Positions 7,282 through 15,811 of a stretch of DNA of 64,000 nt are shown here, one piece after another; positions within the stretch are counted from its first letter, which is position 1, and the number at the start of each line of letters is the position of its first letter. The position numbers and the translations under genes are program-made. Origin of the DNA: Tyzzerella sp. (GTDB lineage: Bacteria; Bacillota; Clostridia; Lachnospirales; Lachnospiraceae); assembly GCA_017465565.1 (NCBI GenBank), contig JAFTWA010000008.1, positions 1-64,000 on the forward strand, in the 5' to 3' direction. A model generated the notes under the pieces. The model ran no database searches and had not been told where the DNA came from. It was given only the letters and a program-made list of their open reading frames with translations.

Positions 7282-8598
7282 ATGGAAACGAATTTTGAAT
7301 TTGTAAAAGAATTTAGTTGTACGTGTGGTAAAACGCATACAACACAGGTAGATGACGTAATCGTAGGAAATGGAGTTTTATTAAAGCTTCCAGAAGTAAT
7401 TAAGAAATACCAGGCAAAGAAAGCATTTATTCTTGCGGATGAAAATACATACAAGGCTGCAGGTGAAAGAGTATGTGAAATTCTCAATACAAATGGGATT
7501 GCTTACTCTAAATATGTATATGAAGGAGTTTCTCCTGAGCCGGATGAACACGCAGTCGGGTCAGCTATCATGCACTATGACAGTTCATGCGATATTATTG
7601 TTGCTGTGGGTTCTGGTGTTATGAATGATATTGGAAAAATCGTATGTAACACAACTGGTCATCCATACATTATTGTTGCAACAGCACCTTCTATGGATGG
7701 TTATGCATCAGGCACATCTTCTATGGCAATGGATGGTTTGAAAGTATCGCTTAATTCAGCCTGTGCAAATGTGATTATTGGTGACGTTGATATCATGAAA
7801 GAAGCCCCACTGCATATGCTGAAGGCGGGATTAGGCGATATGCTCGCAAAATATGTAAGTATCTGTGAATGGAGAATTGCCAATGTAATTACAGGAGAAT
7901 ATTATTGTGAAACCATTGCAAGTATGGTGAGAAGTGCTCTGAAAAAATGTGCGGATAACGCAGAGGGACTGCTGAAGAGAGAGGATGAAGCGGTAAAAGC
8001 TGTATTTGAAGGTCTGATTATTGGCGGTGTGGCGATGAGCTACGCAGGCGTTTCAAGACCAGCGTCTGGTGTGGAACATTATTTTTCGCACGTTTGGGAC
8101 ATGCGGGCACTGGAATTTGGTACAAACATGGATTTACATGGTATTCAATGTGCGATTGGGACACTTCTTGCCAGCAGATTATATGAACAAATCAAGGAGA
8201 TGACTCCTGATAAGGAAAAAGCACTCGCTTATGCAAAAGCATTTGATTATGCGGATTGGAGCAGTTGCCTGAGAGAATTCTTAGGAAAGAGTGCAGAAGC
8301 AATGATTGCATTAGAGGCAAAAGAACGCAAATACGACCCAGAGCTACATGCGGAAAGATTGGAAATCATTCTGAATAAGTGGGATGAGATTTTGGGTATC
8401 ATGGGTGAAGAATTGCCTTCTAGCGCACAGATTGAAAAACTACTGACAGATATAGATGCACCGAAGACAGTGGAAGAGATTGGCCTTGATTCTAGTTCGC
8501 TCGGAATCACATTCAAGGCAACGAAGGATATTCGAGACAAATACGTGCTTTCAAGACTTGCATGGGATTTGGGTGTTATTGACGAATTAGTCATATAA
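7282..8598 (+). CDS. egsA: sn-glycerol-1-phosphate dehydrogenase (AraM/EgsA family)
   Basis: 438-residue protein of the iron-containing alcohol dehydrogenase-like fold, AraM/EgsA branch, which reduces dihydroxyacetone phosphate to sn-glycerol-1-phosphate with NAD(P)H. Seen here: the N-terminal Cys/His-containing extension (SCTCGKTHTT) common in clostridial members; the nucleotide-binding AVGSGVMNDIGK (near 110-121) and APSMDGYASG; and metal ligands in GLGDMLAK (Asp), GVEHYFSHVWDM (His) and DLHGIQ (His). The length exceeds B. subtilis AraM (about 394) because of N- and C-terminal extensions. It has its own promoter and converges on the glycerol-3-phosphate oxidation operon, so both sides touch the triose-phosphate/glycerol-phosphate node. 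Whether the product is G1P in this organism is inferred from family. Confidence 0.8.
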   Translation: METNFEFVKEFSCTCGKTHTTQVDDVIVGNGVLLKLPEVIKKYQAKKAFILADENTYKAAGERVCEILNTNGIAYSKYVYEGVSPEPDEHAVGSAIMHYDSSCDIIVAVGSGVMNDIGKIVCNTTGHPYIIVATAPSMDGYASGTSSMAMDGLKVSLNSACANVIIGDVDIMKEAPLHMLKAGLGDMLAKYVSICEWRIANVITGEYYCETIASMVRSALKKCADNAEGLLKREDEAVKAVFEGLIIGGVAMSYAGVSRPASGVEHYFSHVWDMRALEFGTNMDLHGIQCAIGTLLASRLYEQIKEMTPDKEKALAYAKAFDYADWSSCLREFLGKSAEAMIALEAKERKYDPELHAERLEIILNKWDEILGIMGEELPSSAQIEKLLTDIDAPKTVEEIGLDSSSLGITFKATKDIRDKYVLSRLAWDLGVIDELVI

Positions 8599-8622
8599 TA
8601 AGATAAATGATAAATCTTAATA

Positions 8623-8658
8623 AAAAAATGCACTTGCTATAAAGCAGGTGCATTTTTT
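8623..8658. terminator. bidirectional terminator between convergent operons
   Basis: Stem AAAAAATGCACTTGCT (8623-8638) / AGCAGGTGCATTTTTT (8643-8658) with a single mismatch (G-U in the plus-strand RNA). A-rich and T-rich flanks on both sides suit termination of egsA (plus) and the glp operon (minus). Confidence 0.85.
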
Positions 8659-8682
8659 GTACATGTCAGGTTTTAGTTTATA

Positions 8683-9060
8683 TTAGTTTTTTGCAATGCT
8701 TCTTGCTGCGATAATGTTAACGCCTGTTCCAGCTACATTTGCCAGTACTACATCGCCAATTTGTACTGGGGCAGCAATTTCAACACCTTTTAATGCTTCT
8801 ACACAGTCAAAGATTTTGCTCTTTGGAATATCAGAAGCAGTTTTAACATTTACCATAGCAGCTGTTCCGCCACTTACGCGAACAGTTGAAGTAACGATTC
8901 TTGTTGGGTTTGTTACTTCTTTTCTAGCGTAGATAGCTCCCTTTGGACAAGTATTTCCTGTCACATCTGTTACTTCAACACCGTTTGCAGTTTCCTCCAA
9001 TGTGACTGTGAGTGCACAGCCAAGAGGACATCCAATACAAGTTAATTCTCTAATACTCAT
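8683..9060 (-). CDS. DUF1667 domain protein
   Basis: Start chosen at 9060 (MSIRELT) because GGAGG at 9069-9073 is 8 bp upstream. The 125-residue protein has an N-terminal cysteine cluster CIGCPLGC and a later NTCPKG, suggesting an iron-sulfur centre, then the MVNVKTASDIPKSKIFDC segment and a C-terminal beta domain (APVQIGDVVLANVAGTGVNIIA) typical of DUF1667. Members are the third gene of clostridial glycerol-3-phosphate dehydrogenase operons and are thought to act as the electron-transfer partner, in the place of GlpC/GlpB-type subunits. Last gene of the operon, 21 bp after the FAD oxidoreductase. Confidence 0.85.
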   Translation of the reverse strand: MSIRELTCIGCPLGCALTVTLEETANGVEVTDVTGNTCPKGAIYARKEVTNPTRIVTSTVRVSGGTAAMVNVKTASDIPKSKIFDCVEALKGVEIAAPVQIGDVVLANVAGTGVNIIAARSIAKN

Positions 9061-9081
9061 AGTTTCTTCCTCCAATCTGTA

Positions 9082-10344
9082 TTACACTTCTTCAATACGA
9101 ATCGTAATCTTAGTTAAGTCTGGGTATTCAGCAAGTTTCTTTTTGCTTAAGATAACTTGTTCCATTTCACCAGGAGCCATAACTGGACGTTTACGTTTGT
9201 TAATTAATTCATCGTCATAATATGTAGCAATTGCCATGTTTTTGTAAACATCACCAACGCGGAAACGAACTGTTAAGTTGTCTTCCATTTCTGTTGGACG
9301 GATGAATTTTGGTACTGTGTAACGTACGCCGCCTTCTGGGACGATTTCTACTGTCTTAGCGTCTGCTGCAGCGCCGTTTTGTACGTAAAGAGCTGCGTTT
9401 TTACCAGCAGTAGTAGCTTCCTGAGAAACGTAGTCTACAAGGTCATGTACGTGAAGTACGTTTCCACATGCGAAAATACCATCGATGTTTGTTTCCAAGT
9501 TGTCTCCAACGATTGGACCTGATGTGATTGGGTTTAAAGCAACACCAGCGCTCTTGCTCAATTCATTTTCTGGAATAAGACCACATGAAAGAAGAAGAGT
9601 ATCACATGTATAACGGATTTCTGTTCCTGGAATTGGTTTACGGTCTGGACCAACTTCAGCGATTGTTACAGCTTCTACACGGTTCTTTCCTTCGATGTCA
9701 ACAACCGTGTGGCTTAATTTTAATGGAATGTCAAAGTCATCAAGACATTGAACAATGTTACGTTTTAAACCGCCTGAGTAAGGCATAAGTTCTGCAACAA
9801 CCTTAACTTTAGCTCCTTCTAATGTCATACGTCTTGCCATGATAAGTCCGATATCACCAGAACCTAGGATAACAACTTCTTTACCTGGCATATAGCCTTC
9901 CATGTTAACGAGACGTTGTGCTGTACCAGCAGAGTAGATACCAGCTGGACGGTAGCCTGGAATATTTAATGCACCTCTTGAACGTTCACGGCAGCCCATT
10001 GCAAGGATAATTGCTTTTGCTTTGATTTCAATCATACCGTCTTCACGGTTCATGGCAACTACTGTTTTATCAGCAGAAATGTCCATTACCATTGTATTTA
10101 ATTTGTATTCGATGCCACGTTCTAATACTTGATCGATGAAACGAGAAGCATATTCTGGGCCTGTAAGTTCTTCTTTAAAAGTATGTAAACCGAAACCATT
10201 GTGGATACATTGGTTTAAGATACCACCGAGTTCTTTATCTCTTTCAATAATTAAAATGCTGTCAACACCGTGGTCTTTTGCAGCAACAGCAGCAGCAAGT
10301 CCAGCAGGACCTCCACCAACGATGACTAAATCATATTGCATCAT
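9082..10344 (-). CDS. FAD/NAD(P)-binding oxidoreductase of the glycerol-3-phosphate operon
   Basis: 420-residue cytoplasmic flavoprotein with an N-terminal FAD Rossmann motif VIVGGGPAGLAAA (residues 6-18), a redox-type ELGGILNQCIHNGFG segment, AMGCRERSRG, a second nucleotide-binding motif VVILGSGDIGLIMARR (near 155-170), and the C-terminal FAD-contact motif FACGNVLHVHDLVDYV. It belongs to the pyridine nucleotide-disulfide oxidoreductase-like group that partners GlpA-type dehydrogenases in Clostridia. Likely role: passing electrons from the GlpA-like flavoprotein to NAD(P) or another acceptor. GAGGAGG is 8 bp before the start. It sits 15 bp after the GlpA-like gene and 21 bp before the DUF1667 gene. 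Confidence 0.85.
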   Translation of the reverse strand: MMQYDLVIVGGGPAGLAAAVAAKDHGVDSILIIERDKELGGILNQCIHNGFGLHTFKEELTGPEYASRFIDQVLERGIEYKLNTMVMDISADKTVVAMNREDGMIEIKAKAIILAMGCRERSRGALNIPGYRPAGIYSAGTAQRLVNMEGYMPGKEVVILGSGDIGLIMARRMTLEGAKVKVVAELMPYSGGLKRNIVQCLDDFDIPLKLSHTVVDIEGKNRVEAVTIAEVGPDRKPIPGTEIRYTCDTLLLSCGLIPENELSKSAGVALNPITSGPIVGDNLETNIDGIFACGNVLHVHDLVDYVSQEATTAGKNAALYVQNGAAADAKTVEIVPEGGVRYTVPKFIRPTEMEDNLTVRFRVGDVYKNMAIATYYDDELINKRKRPVMAPGEMEQVILSKKKLAEYPDLTKITIRIEEV

Positions 10345-10359
10345 AGCTCGTACCTCCTC

Positions 10360-11811
10360 TTAAATCTCTTTGTTTTTACCAATTACGATAGCACTTCCAG
10401 TACCATTCTTACCGATATCGTACATTGTAAGTGGTAATTCGCGTTCTAAAATTTCCATTGTACGAGGAGAGCAGAAGCCAGCCTGGCAACGTCCCATACC
10501 TGCACGTGTACGGCGTTTTACACCGTCTAATGAACGAGCGCCTAATGGACGATGGATTGCATCTAAGATTTCACCTTCAGAAATCATTTCGCAACGGCAA
10601 ATGATGTTTCCGTATGCCGGACAATCAGCAATAAGTGCGTTGCGTTCTTCGATAGAAAGTGCCGCTGGATTAAGAATACCTTTTCTTGTGCCAACGAATT
10701 CTGCTTTTTCTGTAAGTGCAAGCATATCTTTTACAAGACCTGCAACCATTTCGCCGATAGCAGGAGCTGAAGAAAGTCCTGGTGATTCGATACCAGCTAC
10801 GTTAACAAATCCTTTTGCATCAGGAGCTTCGCCAATTACGAAATCATTTCCATCTTCGTGAGCACGAAGACCAGCAAATGAAGTGATTACCTGGCGCATT
10901 GGTACATTTTTTACACTTAAGCTGGATGTAAGAGCAAGTGAAGCAAGTCCATCCTGTGTTGTATTTAATGATTCTTTATCTTCTACGTCGATAGCTGTTG
11001 GACCCACGAGAAGGTTACCGTGTACGGTTGGGGATACCAGCACTCCCTTACCCATTTTAGAAGGAAGTTGGAAAATGGTTTTGGTTACATGAGTGCCGGC
11101 ATCTTTATCCAGAAGGCAATATTCACCTTTTCTGGCAGTGATATGAAGCTTACGAGAGCTTACCATGTTATTAAGTACATCTGCGTAAACGCCAGCTGCA
11201 TTGATTACAACTTTTGCTTCGTAGATTTCTTCTGTGTTTGTATCAGTATGTAAAGTTTTGATTACATAACCATCAGCACATTTTTGAAGGTCTGTAACCT
11301 TTGTATTTAAATAGAATGAAACACCATTTGTGCAAGCATTTTCAGCAAATGCCATTGTCATGTGGAATGGACATACGATTCCGCCTGTTGGAGCGAAGAG
11401 TGCGCATGTTACATCGTCACTTAAGTTTGGTTCCATTTTAATTAATTCTTCGCGTTCGATAATCTGTAATCCTGGAACGCCGTTTGCCGCACCTTTTTCT
11501 AATAATTCTACAAGTCCATTGCGGTCTTGGTCTTTTGTGCAGACTACGAGAGAACCGTTTCTTGTAAATGGAATGTCAAGTTCTTTTGAAAGACTATCCA
11601 TCATCTCATTTCCACGTACATTCAGTTTTGCCTTGAGTGAACCTGGAGTTGCATCAAAGCCAGCGTGAATGATGGCGCTGTTTGCTTTTGATGTACCGTT
11701 GCAGACATCTTCTTCTTTTTCAATTACACAGATGTTTGCATTGAATTTTGATAATTCACGTGCGATAGCACTGCCGATGACACCAGCACCAATAATTGCT
11801 ACATCATACAT
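10360..11811 (-). CDS. GlpA-like FAD-dependent glycerol-3-phosphate dehydrogenase
   Basis: Start set at 11811 (MYDVAIIGAG) because AAAGGAG precedes it by 7 bp and the FAD motif begins at once; the longer open frame adds an implausible hydrophobic leader. The 483-residue protein has a DAO-type FAD fold (VAIIGAGVIGSAIARELS, IEKEEDVCNGTSKANSAIIHAG) and a C-terminal BFD-like [2Fe-2S] domain with four cysteines (CRCEMISEGE ... GRCQAGFC). This is the fused GlpA-type architecture. It would oxidise glycerol-3-phosphate to dihydroxyacetone phosphate, feeding glycolysis. First gene of the three-gene operon, behind a long leader carrying a terminator; GlpP-type antitermination is therefore likely. Confidence 0.85.
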   Translation of the reverse strand: MYDVAIIGAGVIGSAIARELSKFNANICVIEKEEDVCNGTSKANSAIIHAGFDATPGSLKAKLNVRGNEMMDSLSKELDIPFTRNGSLVVCTKDQDRNGLVELLEKGAANGVPGLQIIEREELIKMEPNLSDDVTCALFAPTGGIVCPFHMTMAFAENACTNGVSFYLNTKVTDLQKCADGYVIKTLHTDTNTEEIYEAKVVINAAGVYADVLNNMVSSRKLHITARKGEYCLLDKDAGTHVTKTIFQLPSKMGKGVLVSPTVHGNLLVGPTAIDVEDKESLNTTQDGLASLALTSSLSVKNVPMRQVITSFAGLRAHEDGNDFVIGEAPDAKGFVNVAGIESPGLSSAPAIGEMVAGLVKDMLALTEKAEFVGTRKGILNPAALSIEERNALIADCPAYGNIICRCEMISEGEILDAIHRPLGARSLDGVKRRTRAGMGRCQAGFCSPRTMEILERELPLTMYDIGKNGTGSAIVIGKNKEI

Positions 11812-11851
11812 TGTTTCAATCTCCTTTTTCGTTTTGTTGTAAGTATAAATA

Positions 11852-11916
11852 CCAAAAAACATAAAAAAATAGCAAGAAAACAAAGTGATACATTATATCA
11901 CTTACGTTACCTTGCT
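11852..11916 (-). promoter_or_regulatory. leader terminator, candidate GlpP-type antitermination site
   Basis: In the minus-strand RNA, AGCAAG (11916-11911) pairs with CUUGCU (11876-11871), enclosing a perfect inner 8-bp stem made from 11883-11890 and 11896-11903 (AAGTGATA/TATCACTT). The U-rich AUUUUUUUAUGUUUUUU follows at once. This intrinsic terminator lies inside the leader, about 40 nt before the GlpA-like start codon, the arrangement known for GlpP-controlled glp genes in Bacillus. No glpP gene is in the window. Confidence 0.65.
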
Positions 11917-11958
11917 CATGTCTCGTGGTAATTTATTAATTTTTCCAAAAAGAAGTGT

Positions 11959-11987
11959 AGCATAAGTTTTTGAATTATGCAATACAA
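11959..11987 (-). promoter_or_regulatory. promoter of the glycerol-3-phosphate operon
   Basis: On the minus strand TTGTAT (11987-11982), 17-bp spacer, TATGCT (11964-11959). Predicted start near 11952 gives a leader of about 140 nt containing the terminator hairpin. Confidence 0.55.
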
Positions 11988-12078
11988 AATTTTATATTTT
12001 TTTAATTTTTTTGTTTTTAATAATGAAAAAGGCTGATTTGGGAAATAATGTATAGAAAGACGATGTTTGGAGGTTTTT

Positions 12079-13449
12079 ATGGTAACTGAAAATGTGAAGA
12101 AAACAATATTTCCAACTCTGCAGGAAAATGTGGATTATATGAACCGGGTTTTGCCTGTGAAGGAAAGCTTTGATTTGATACAGCGCGATATTATAATAGG
12201 AGAGAAGAAGAGTACCTTCTATTTTATAGATGGATTTATGAAGGATGAAGCAATGGTGAAGATTATGTCTTCTTTCTTTGCAATCAAAAAAGAGGACATG
12301 CCGAGTACGGCAACTGGATTTTCAAAATTGTCCATACCGTATGTGGAAGTGGATATTCTGGGTGACTTTGATACGATTATCCGAAATCTTTTGTCGGGTG
12401 TAACATGTCTCTTTATAGACGGATATGAAACCTGTATTGCCATAGACTGCCGCACCTATCCTGCGCGAGGCGTGGATGAGCCAGATAAAGACAGGGCGCT
12501 TCGTGGCTCGAGGGATGGATTTGTGGAGACGATTGTATTTAATACAGCGCTGATTCGAAGAAGAATACGGGATCCACATCTGGTGATGAAAATGTTTGAT
12601 GTTGGAAAAAGCTCCAGAACAGACGTGACACTATGTTATATGTCTGACAGAGTAGACCAAGAGTTACTGGCAAACCTGTCAAACCGCATTGATTCTTTGC
12701 AGGTGGATGCCCTGCGGATGAATCAGCAGAGTCTGGCGGATGCGCTGTTTCAGAGAAAATGGTTTAATCCATTTCCTAAATTCAAGTTTACAGAGCGCCC
12801 GGATACGGCGGCAGCCTGTATTTTGGAAGGGAAAGTTGTATTGCTTGTGGATAACTCGCCTTCGGCCATGATTTTGCCGACTTCTATATTTGATATCGTG
12901 GAAGAGGCAAATGATTATTATTTTCCAACGTTAACAAATATATATCTAAAAATTTCCAGAGCTTTGATTACCATTGCAACCGTATTTTTAACGCCTCTCT
13001 TCTTATTATTTATGCAGAATGTGGAATGGCTCCCAAAAATATTTGCATTTGTGGCACTAAAAGATACGGTAAATATTCCACTAATTTTTCAATTGTTAAT
13101 TCTGGAACTGGCGATTGATGGGTTGAGGCTGGCAGCTATGAATACGCCGAGTATGTTAAGTACGCCTCTTAGTGTCATTGCAGGTATTGTTATGGGCGAA
13201 TTTGCAGTAACCTCTGGCTGGTTTAATTCGGAAGTTATGCTGTACATGGCCTTTGTTGCAGTTGCAAATTACACTCAGCCAAACTTTGAGCTCGGCTATG
13301 CGTTAAAGTTTATGCGTCTATTATTATTAATTCTCACGGCTATCTTCAACTGGTGGGGATTCCTTGCTGGAACGATTATTATCGTATGTTCGATTATATT
13401 TAATAAGACCTTATCGGGAAGAAGTTATATGAATGTGAAACTGAATTAG
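12079..13449 (+). CDS. GerA-family spore germination protein (SpoVAF-like)
   Basis: Start taken at ATG 12079 (MVTENVKK), 5 bp after TTTGGAGG; the TTG at 12067 lies within that ribosome-binding site. The 456-residue protein has a large soluble N-terminal domain followed by about four or five membrane helices from residue 290 on. The segment YPARGVDEPDKDRALRGSRDGF is the signature of GerA A-subunits and SpoVAF, and PLSVIAGIVMGEFAV of their membrane domain. GerA proteins form germinant receptors in the inner spore membrane; SpoVAF forms a related channel linked to dipicolinate release. The short N-terminal domain favours SpoVAF. No B or C subunit gene or spoVA gene is adjacent, so it is an orphan here. 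Confidence 0.8.
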   Translation: MVTENVKKTIFPTLQENVDYMNRVLPVKESFDLIQRDIIIGEKKSTFYFIDGFMKDEAMVKIMSSFFAIKKEDMPSTATGFSKLSIPYVEVDILGDFDTIIRNLLSGVTCLFIDGYETCIAIDCRTYPARGVDEPDKDRALRGSRDGFVETIVFNTALIRRRIRDPHLVMKMFDVGKSSRTDVTLCYMSDRVDQELLANLSNRIDSLQVDALRMNQQSLADALFQRKWFNPFPKFKFTERPDTAAACILEGKVVLLVDNSPSAMILPTSIFDIVEEANDYYFPTLTNIYLKISRALITIATVFLTPLFLLFMQNVEWLPKIFAFVALKDTVNIPLIFQLLILELAIDGLRLAAMNTPSMLSTPLSVIAGIVMGEFAVTSGWFNSEVMLYMAFVAVANYTQPNFELGYALKFMRLLLLILTAIFNWWGFLAGTIIIVCSIIFNKTLSGRSYMNVKLN

Positions 13450-13457
13450 ACATAAAA

Positions 13458-13496
13458 AGAGCAAGTCTTTCATTATTAAAAGACTTGCTCTGATAT
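13458..13496. terminator. bidirectional terminator between germination gene and symporter
   Basis: Perfect 13-bp stem AGAGCAAGTCTTT (13458-13470) / AAAGACTTGCTCT (13479-13491) with an 8-nt loop. It lies between convergent genes ending at 13449 and 13498; A-rich and T-rich flanks are present. Confidence 0.7.
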
Positions 13497-13497
13497 T

Positions 13498-14853
13498 TTA
13501 CAGTGAGAATACACCCATCGCAGTTGCAATTGAACTGGCAAGGATTAAAATTAAGAAGATTGGTGCAATCCATTTAATCATAACTGTAAATATTTTTTCA
13601 CTCTTGAATTTACCATCTGTTACCTTTACTTCGTCAGCAACTACTTTTGGTCCAAGAATGAAACCAACAAGAACGCATGTGAAGAATGCAACGACTGGCA
13701 TCAATACGCTATTGCTAATAAAGTCAAACGCATCTAAGATTGACATTCCAAGCGGTGCAATATGGCTCCAAATACCGAATCCCAATGATGATGGGGTACC
13801 CATGATTAGTGCAATTACTGTTACAATAATACATGTGAATCTTCTTCCCCAGCCCGTTTTATCACGAATGATTGAAACGATTGTCTCCATCAGTGAGATG
13901 GAAGAAGTGAGGGCAGCAAAAAATACCATTACGAAGAATAGTGTTCCGATAGCTCCACCCATTGGCATGCTGTTAAATACCTTTGGAAGAGTCATGAACA
14001 TAAGTCCAGGACCTGCGTTTAAGTTTTCAGCAGTTCCGCCTGAGAAAGCAAATACTGCAGGGATAACCATAAGACCTGCTAAGAAAGCAACTGCTGTGTC
14101 AAAGATTTCAATTTGACGAACAGAGCTCTCAAGGTTATTGTCTTTCTTCATATAAGAACCATATGTTACCATGATACCCATTGCAAGAGACATAGAGTAG
14201 AATAATTGTCCCATGGCTGCCAAGATTGTTTTTGCTGAGAAGTCCTCCATGTTAGGCTTTAAGTAGTAAACAACACCTTCCATAGCTCCGTCAACTGTAA
14301 GGCCATATGCCGCAATTACGATTGTCAGAAGTACAAGTACCGGCATCATGAATTTGCTTACATTTTCAATACCCTTTTGAACACCGAATAAAACGATGAT
14401 TGCTGTGAATGCAATGAATAAAGCGAACCATCCAAGTGGTTCCACTGGTGATGAAATAAAATCATTAAAATATGTATCACCTGCAGATGCCGCTACATTG
14501 CCTGTTGCAAATGTGACGAAGTATTTGATTACCCATCCACCAATTACGCTGTAATAAGGGAAAATAATAATTGGAACAGCAGAAGCAAGGATTCCTAAGA
14601 AACCGAAACGTTTGTCTAATTTCTTGAAGGCTTCAATTGCACTGAGTCCAGTCTTTCTTCCGATTGCGATTTCAGCTGTCATTAAAGCGAAACCGAAAGT
14701 TACAGCAAGAATTAAGTATACTAATAAGAATGTTCCACCACCGTATTTAGCTGCAAGGTATGGAAATCTCCAGATGTTTCCGAGTCCTACGGCAGAACCA
14801 GCGGCAGCAAGAACAAAACCAAGCTTACTAGTAAAATTACTACGTTGATTCAT
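13498..14853 (-). CDS. neurotransmitter:sodium symporter family transporter
   Basis: 451-residue membrane protein of the NSS family (TnaT/MhsT/LeuT type), which imports amino acids with sodium. The signature is near the N-terminus: FVLAAAGSAVGLGNIWRFPYLAAKYGGG (about residues 12-39), the unwound TM1 region with sodium and substrate contacts. About 11 hydrophobic segments follow, matching the shorter 11-helix bacterial members. AAGGAGGAA precedes the start. It is monocistronic: a terminator lies downstream and the infC operon diverges upstream. Substrate (tryptophan, tyrosine, leucine or other) cannot be told from the sequence. Confidence 0.88.
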   Translation of the reverse strand: MNQRSNFTSKLGFVLAAAGSAVGLGNIWRFPYLAAKYGGGTFLLVYLILAVTFGFALMTAEIAIGRKTGLSAIEAFKKLDKRFGFLGILASAVPIIIFPYYSVIGGWVIKYFVTFATGNVAASAGDTYFNDFISSPVEPLGWFALFIAFTAIIVLFGVQKGIENVSKFMMPVLVLLTIVIAAYGLTVDGAMEGVVYYLKPNMEDFSAKTILAAMGQLFYSMSLAMGIMVTYGSYMKKDNNLESSVRQIEIFDTAVAFLAGLMVIPAVFAFSGGTAENLNAGPGLMFMTLPKVFNSMPMGGAIGTLFFVMVFFAALTSSISLMETIVSIIRDKTGWGRRFTCIIVTVIALIMGTPSSLGFGIWSHIAPLGMSILDAFDFISNSVLMPVVAFFTCVLVGFILGPKVVADEVKVTDGKFKSEKIFTVMIKWIAPIFLILILASSIATAMGVFSL

Positions 14854-15030
14854 TATAAATATTCCTCCTTAAATTAAATATATGCAATAATTTAACACTT
14901 TATCGTAATAAAACGTTACTCAATATTATGCCATAAGAAGAGAATAATATCAAGAAAAATATTGCAAAGATTTTTCGAATAATATATAATATTAGAGAAA
15001 TTTGAAAAATAAATAAATTTCAAATAATAC

Positions 15031-15059
15031 TTGACAGTCATATGGGAATATGATAAAGT
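15031..15059 (+). promoter_or_regulatory. promoter of the infC-rpmI-rplT operon
   Basis: Consensus TTGACA (15031-15036), 17-bp spacer, TAAAGT (15054-15059). The start near 15066 gives a leader of about 205 nt. Between 14854 and 15030 nothing else was recognised apart from the symporter's ribosome-binding site. Confidence 0.75.
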
Positions 15060-15065
15060 ATTACG

Positions 15066-15220
15066 TGCGTGAAGCGGAAAAGAAAGTAGAGTTCCACTCT
15101 CACCCTAGCACAAGCAGGTGACTAGCGGTTGATATTGAAGCATAACTTAAGACATGATTATGTAGCTTGAGGTGTGCAGATATGGAGTGGATAGTTTATG
15201 ACTATTCATTTTTTTTGCGC
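15066..15220 (+). ncRNA. structured infC leader with terminator (L20-leader-like)
   Basis: The untranslated leader contains a GAGTTCCACTCTCACC-type hairpin, a region with potential long-range pairing (GGAGTGG further on matches CCACTC), and a terminator TGGATAGT (15188-15195) / ACTATTCA (15201-15208) followed by eight T. Leaders of infC operons in Firmicutes use this arrangement for autoregulation by L20 through premature termination. Placement rests on context and the terminator; the full fold was not computed. Confidence 0.7.
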
Positions 15221-15271
15221 GAATGCGAGGAAAGAGTAAAGTAAGAATTATTTTATTGGAGGTGCACTACC

Positions 15272-15778
15272 ATTAGCGAATTAATGATTAATGAGCAAAT
15301 CAGAGACAAAGAAGTACGTGTTATCGGAGAAAGCGGTGAACAATTAGGAATTATGTCAGCAAAGGAAGCAATGAAACTTGCGCAAGAAGCTGAATTAGAT
15401 TTAGTCAAGATTGCTCCAACAGCAAAACCACCTGTTTGTAAGATTATCGATTATGGTAAATACAGATATGAACAGGCAAGAAAAGAAAAAGAAGCAAAGA
15501 AAAAGCAAAAAACTGTTGAAGTGAAGGAAGTGCGTCTTTCACCAAACATTGATACAAACGACTTAAACACAAAAGTAAATAGTGCTAAGAAGTTTATTCA
15601 AAAAGGCGATAAAGTAAAAGTTACTTTACGTTTTCGAGGAAGAGAAATGGCTCACATGCAGACAAGCAAACATATTTTAGATGATTTCGCAGATATGATG
15701 AAGGATGTCGCAAGTATTGAAAAGCCAGCAAAACTCGAAGGCAGAAGCATAAGCATGGTTTTAACTGAAAAACGTTAA
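15272..15778 (+). CDS. infC: translation initiation factor IF-3 (AUU start)
   Basis: 168-residue IF-3 with the N-domain start ISELMINEQIRDKEVRVIGESGEQLGI, the linker helix of Lys/Glu (YEQARKEKEAKKKQK) and the C-domain KEVRLSPNIDTNDLNTK ... VTLRFRGREMAH. It binds the 30S subunit, checks start-codon pairing and prevents premature 50S joining. The start is read as ATT at 15272: GGAGGT at 15258-15263 is well spaced for it, while the first in-frame ATG (15284) is 20 bp away. An AUU start is known for infC elsewhere and lets IF-3 repress its own translation. First gene of the operon with L35 and L20. Confidence 0.93.
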   Translation: MSELMINEQIRDKEVRVIGESGEQLGIMSAKEAMKLAQEAELDLVKIAPTAKPPVCKIIDYGKYRYEQARKEKEAKKKQKTVEVKEVRLSPNIDTNDLNTKVNSAKKFIQKGDKVKVTLRFRGREMAHMQTSKHILDDFADMMKDVASIEKPAKLEGRSISMVLTEKR

Positions 15779-15811
15779 AAAACATTAAGCATAATTAAGG
15801 AGGAACATATC

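Noticed and set aside
10370-10861. Plus-strand open frame of 163 codons opposite the GlpA-like gene
   Set aside because: Shadow of the minus-strand flavoprotein, whose motifs are clear; composition rich in Ser, Pro and Ile as expected for a complementary frame.
13604-14116. Plus-strand open frame of 170 codons opposite the symporter
   Set aside because: Shadow frame; the minus strand carries a clear NSS signature and start site.
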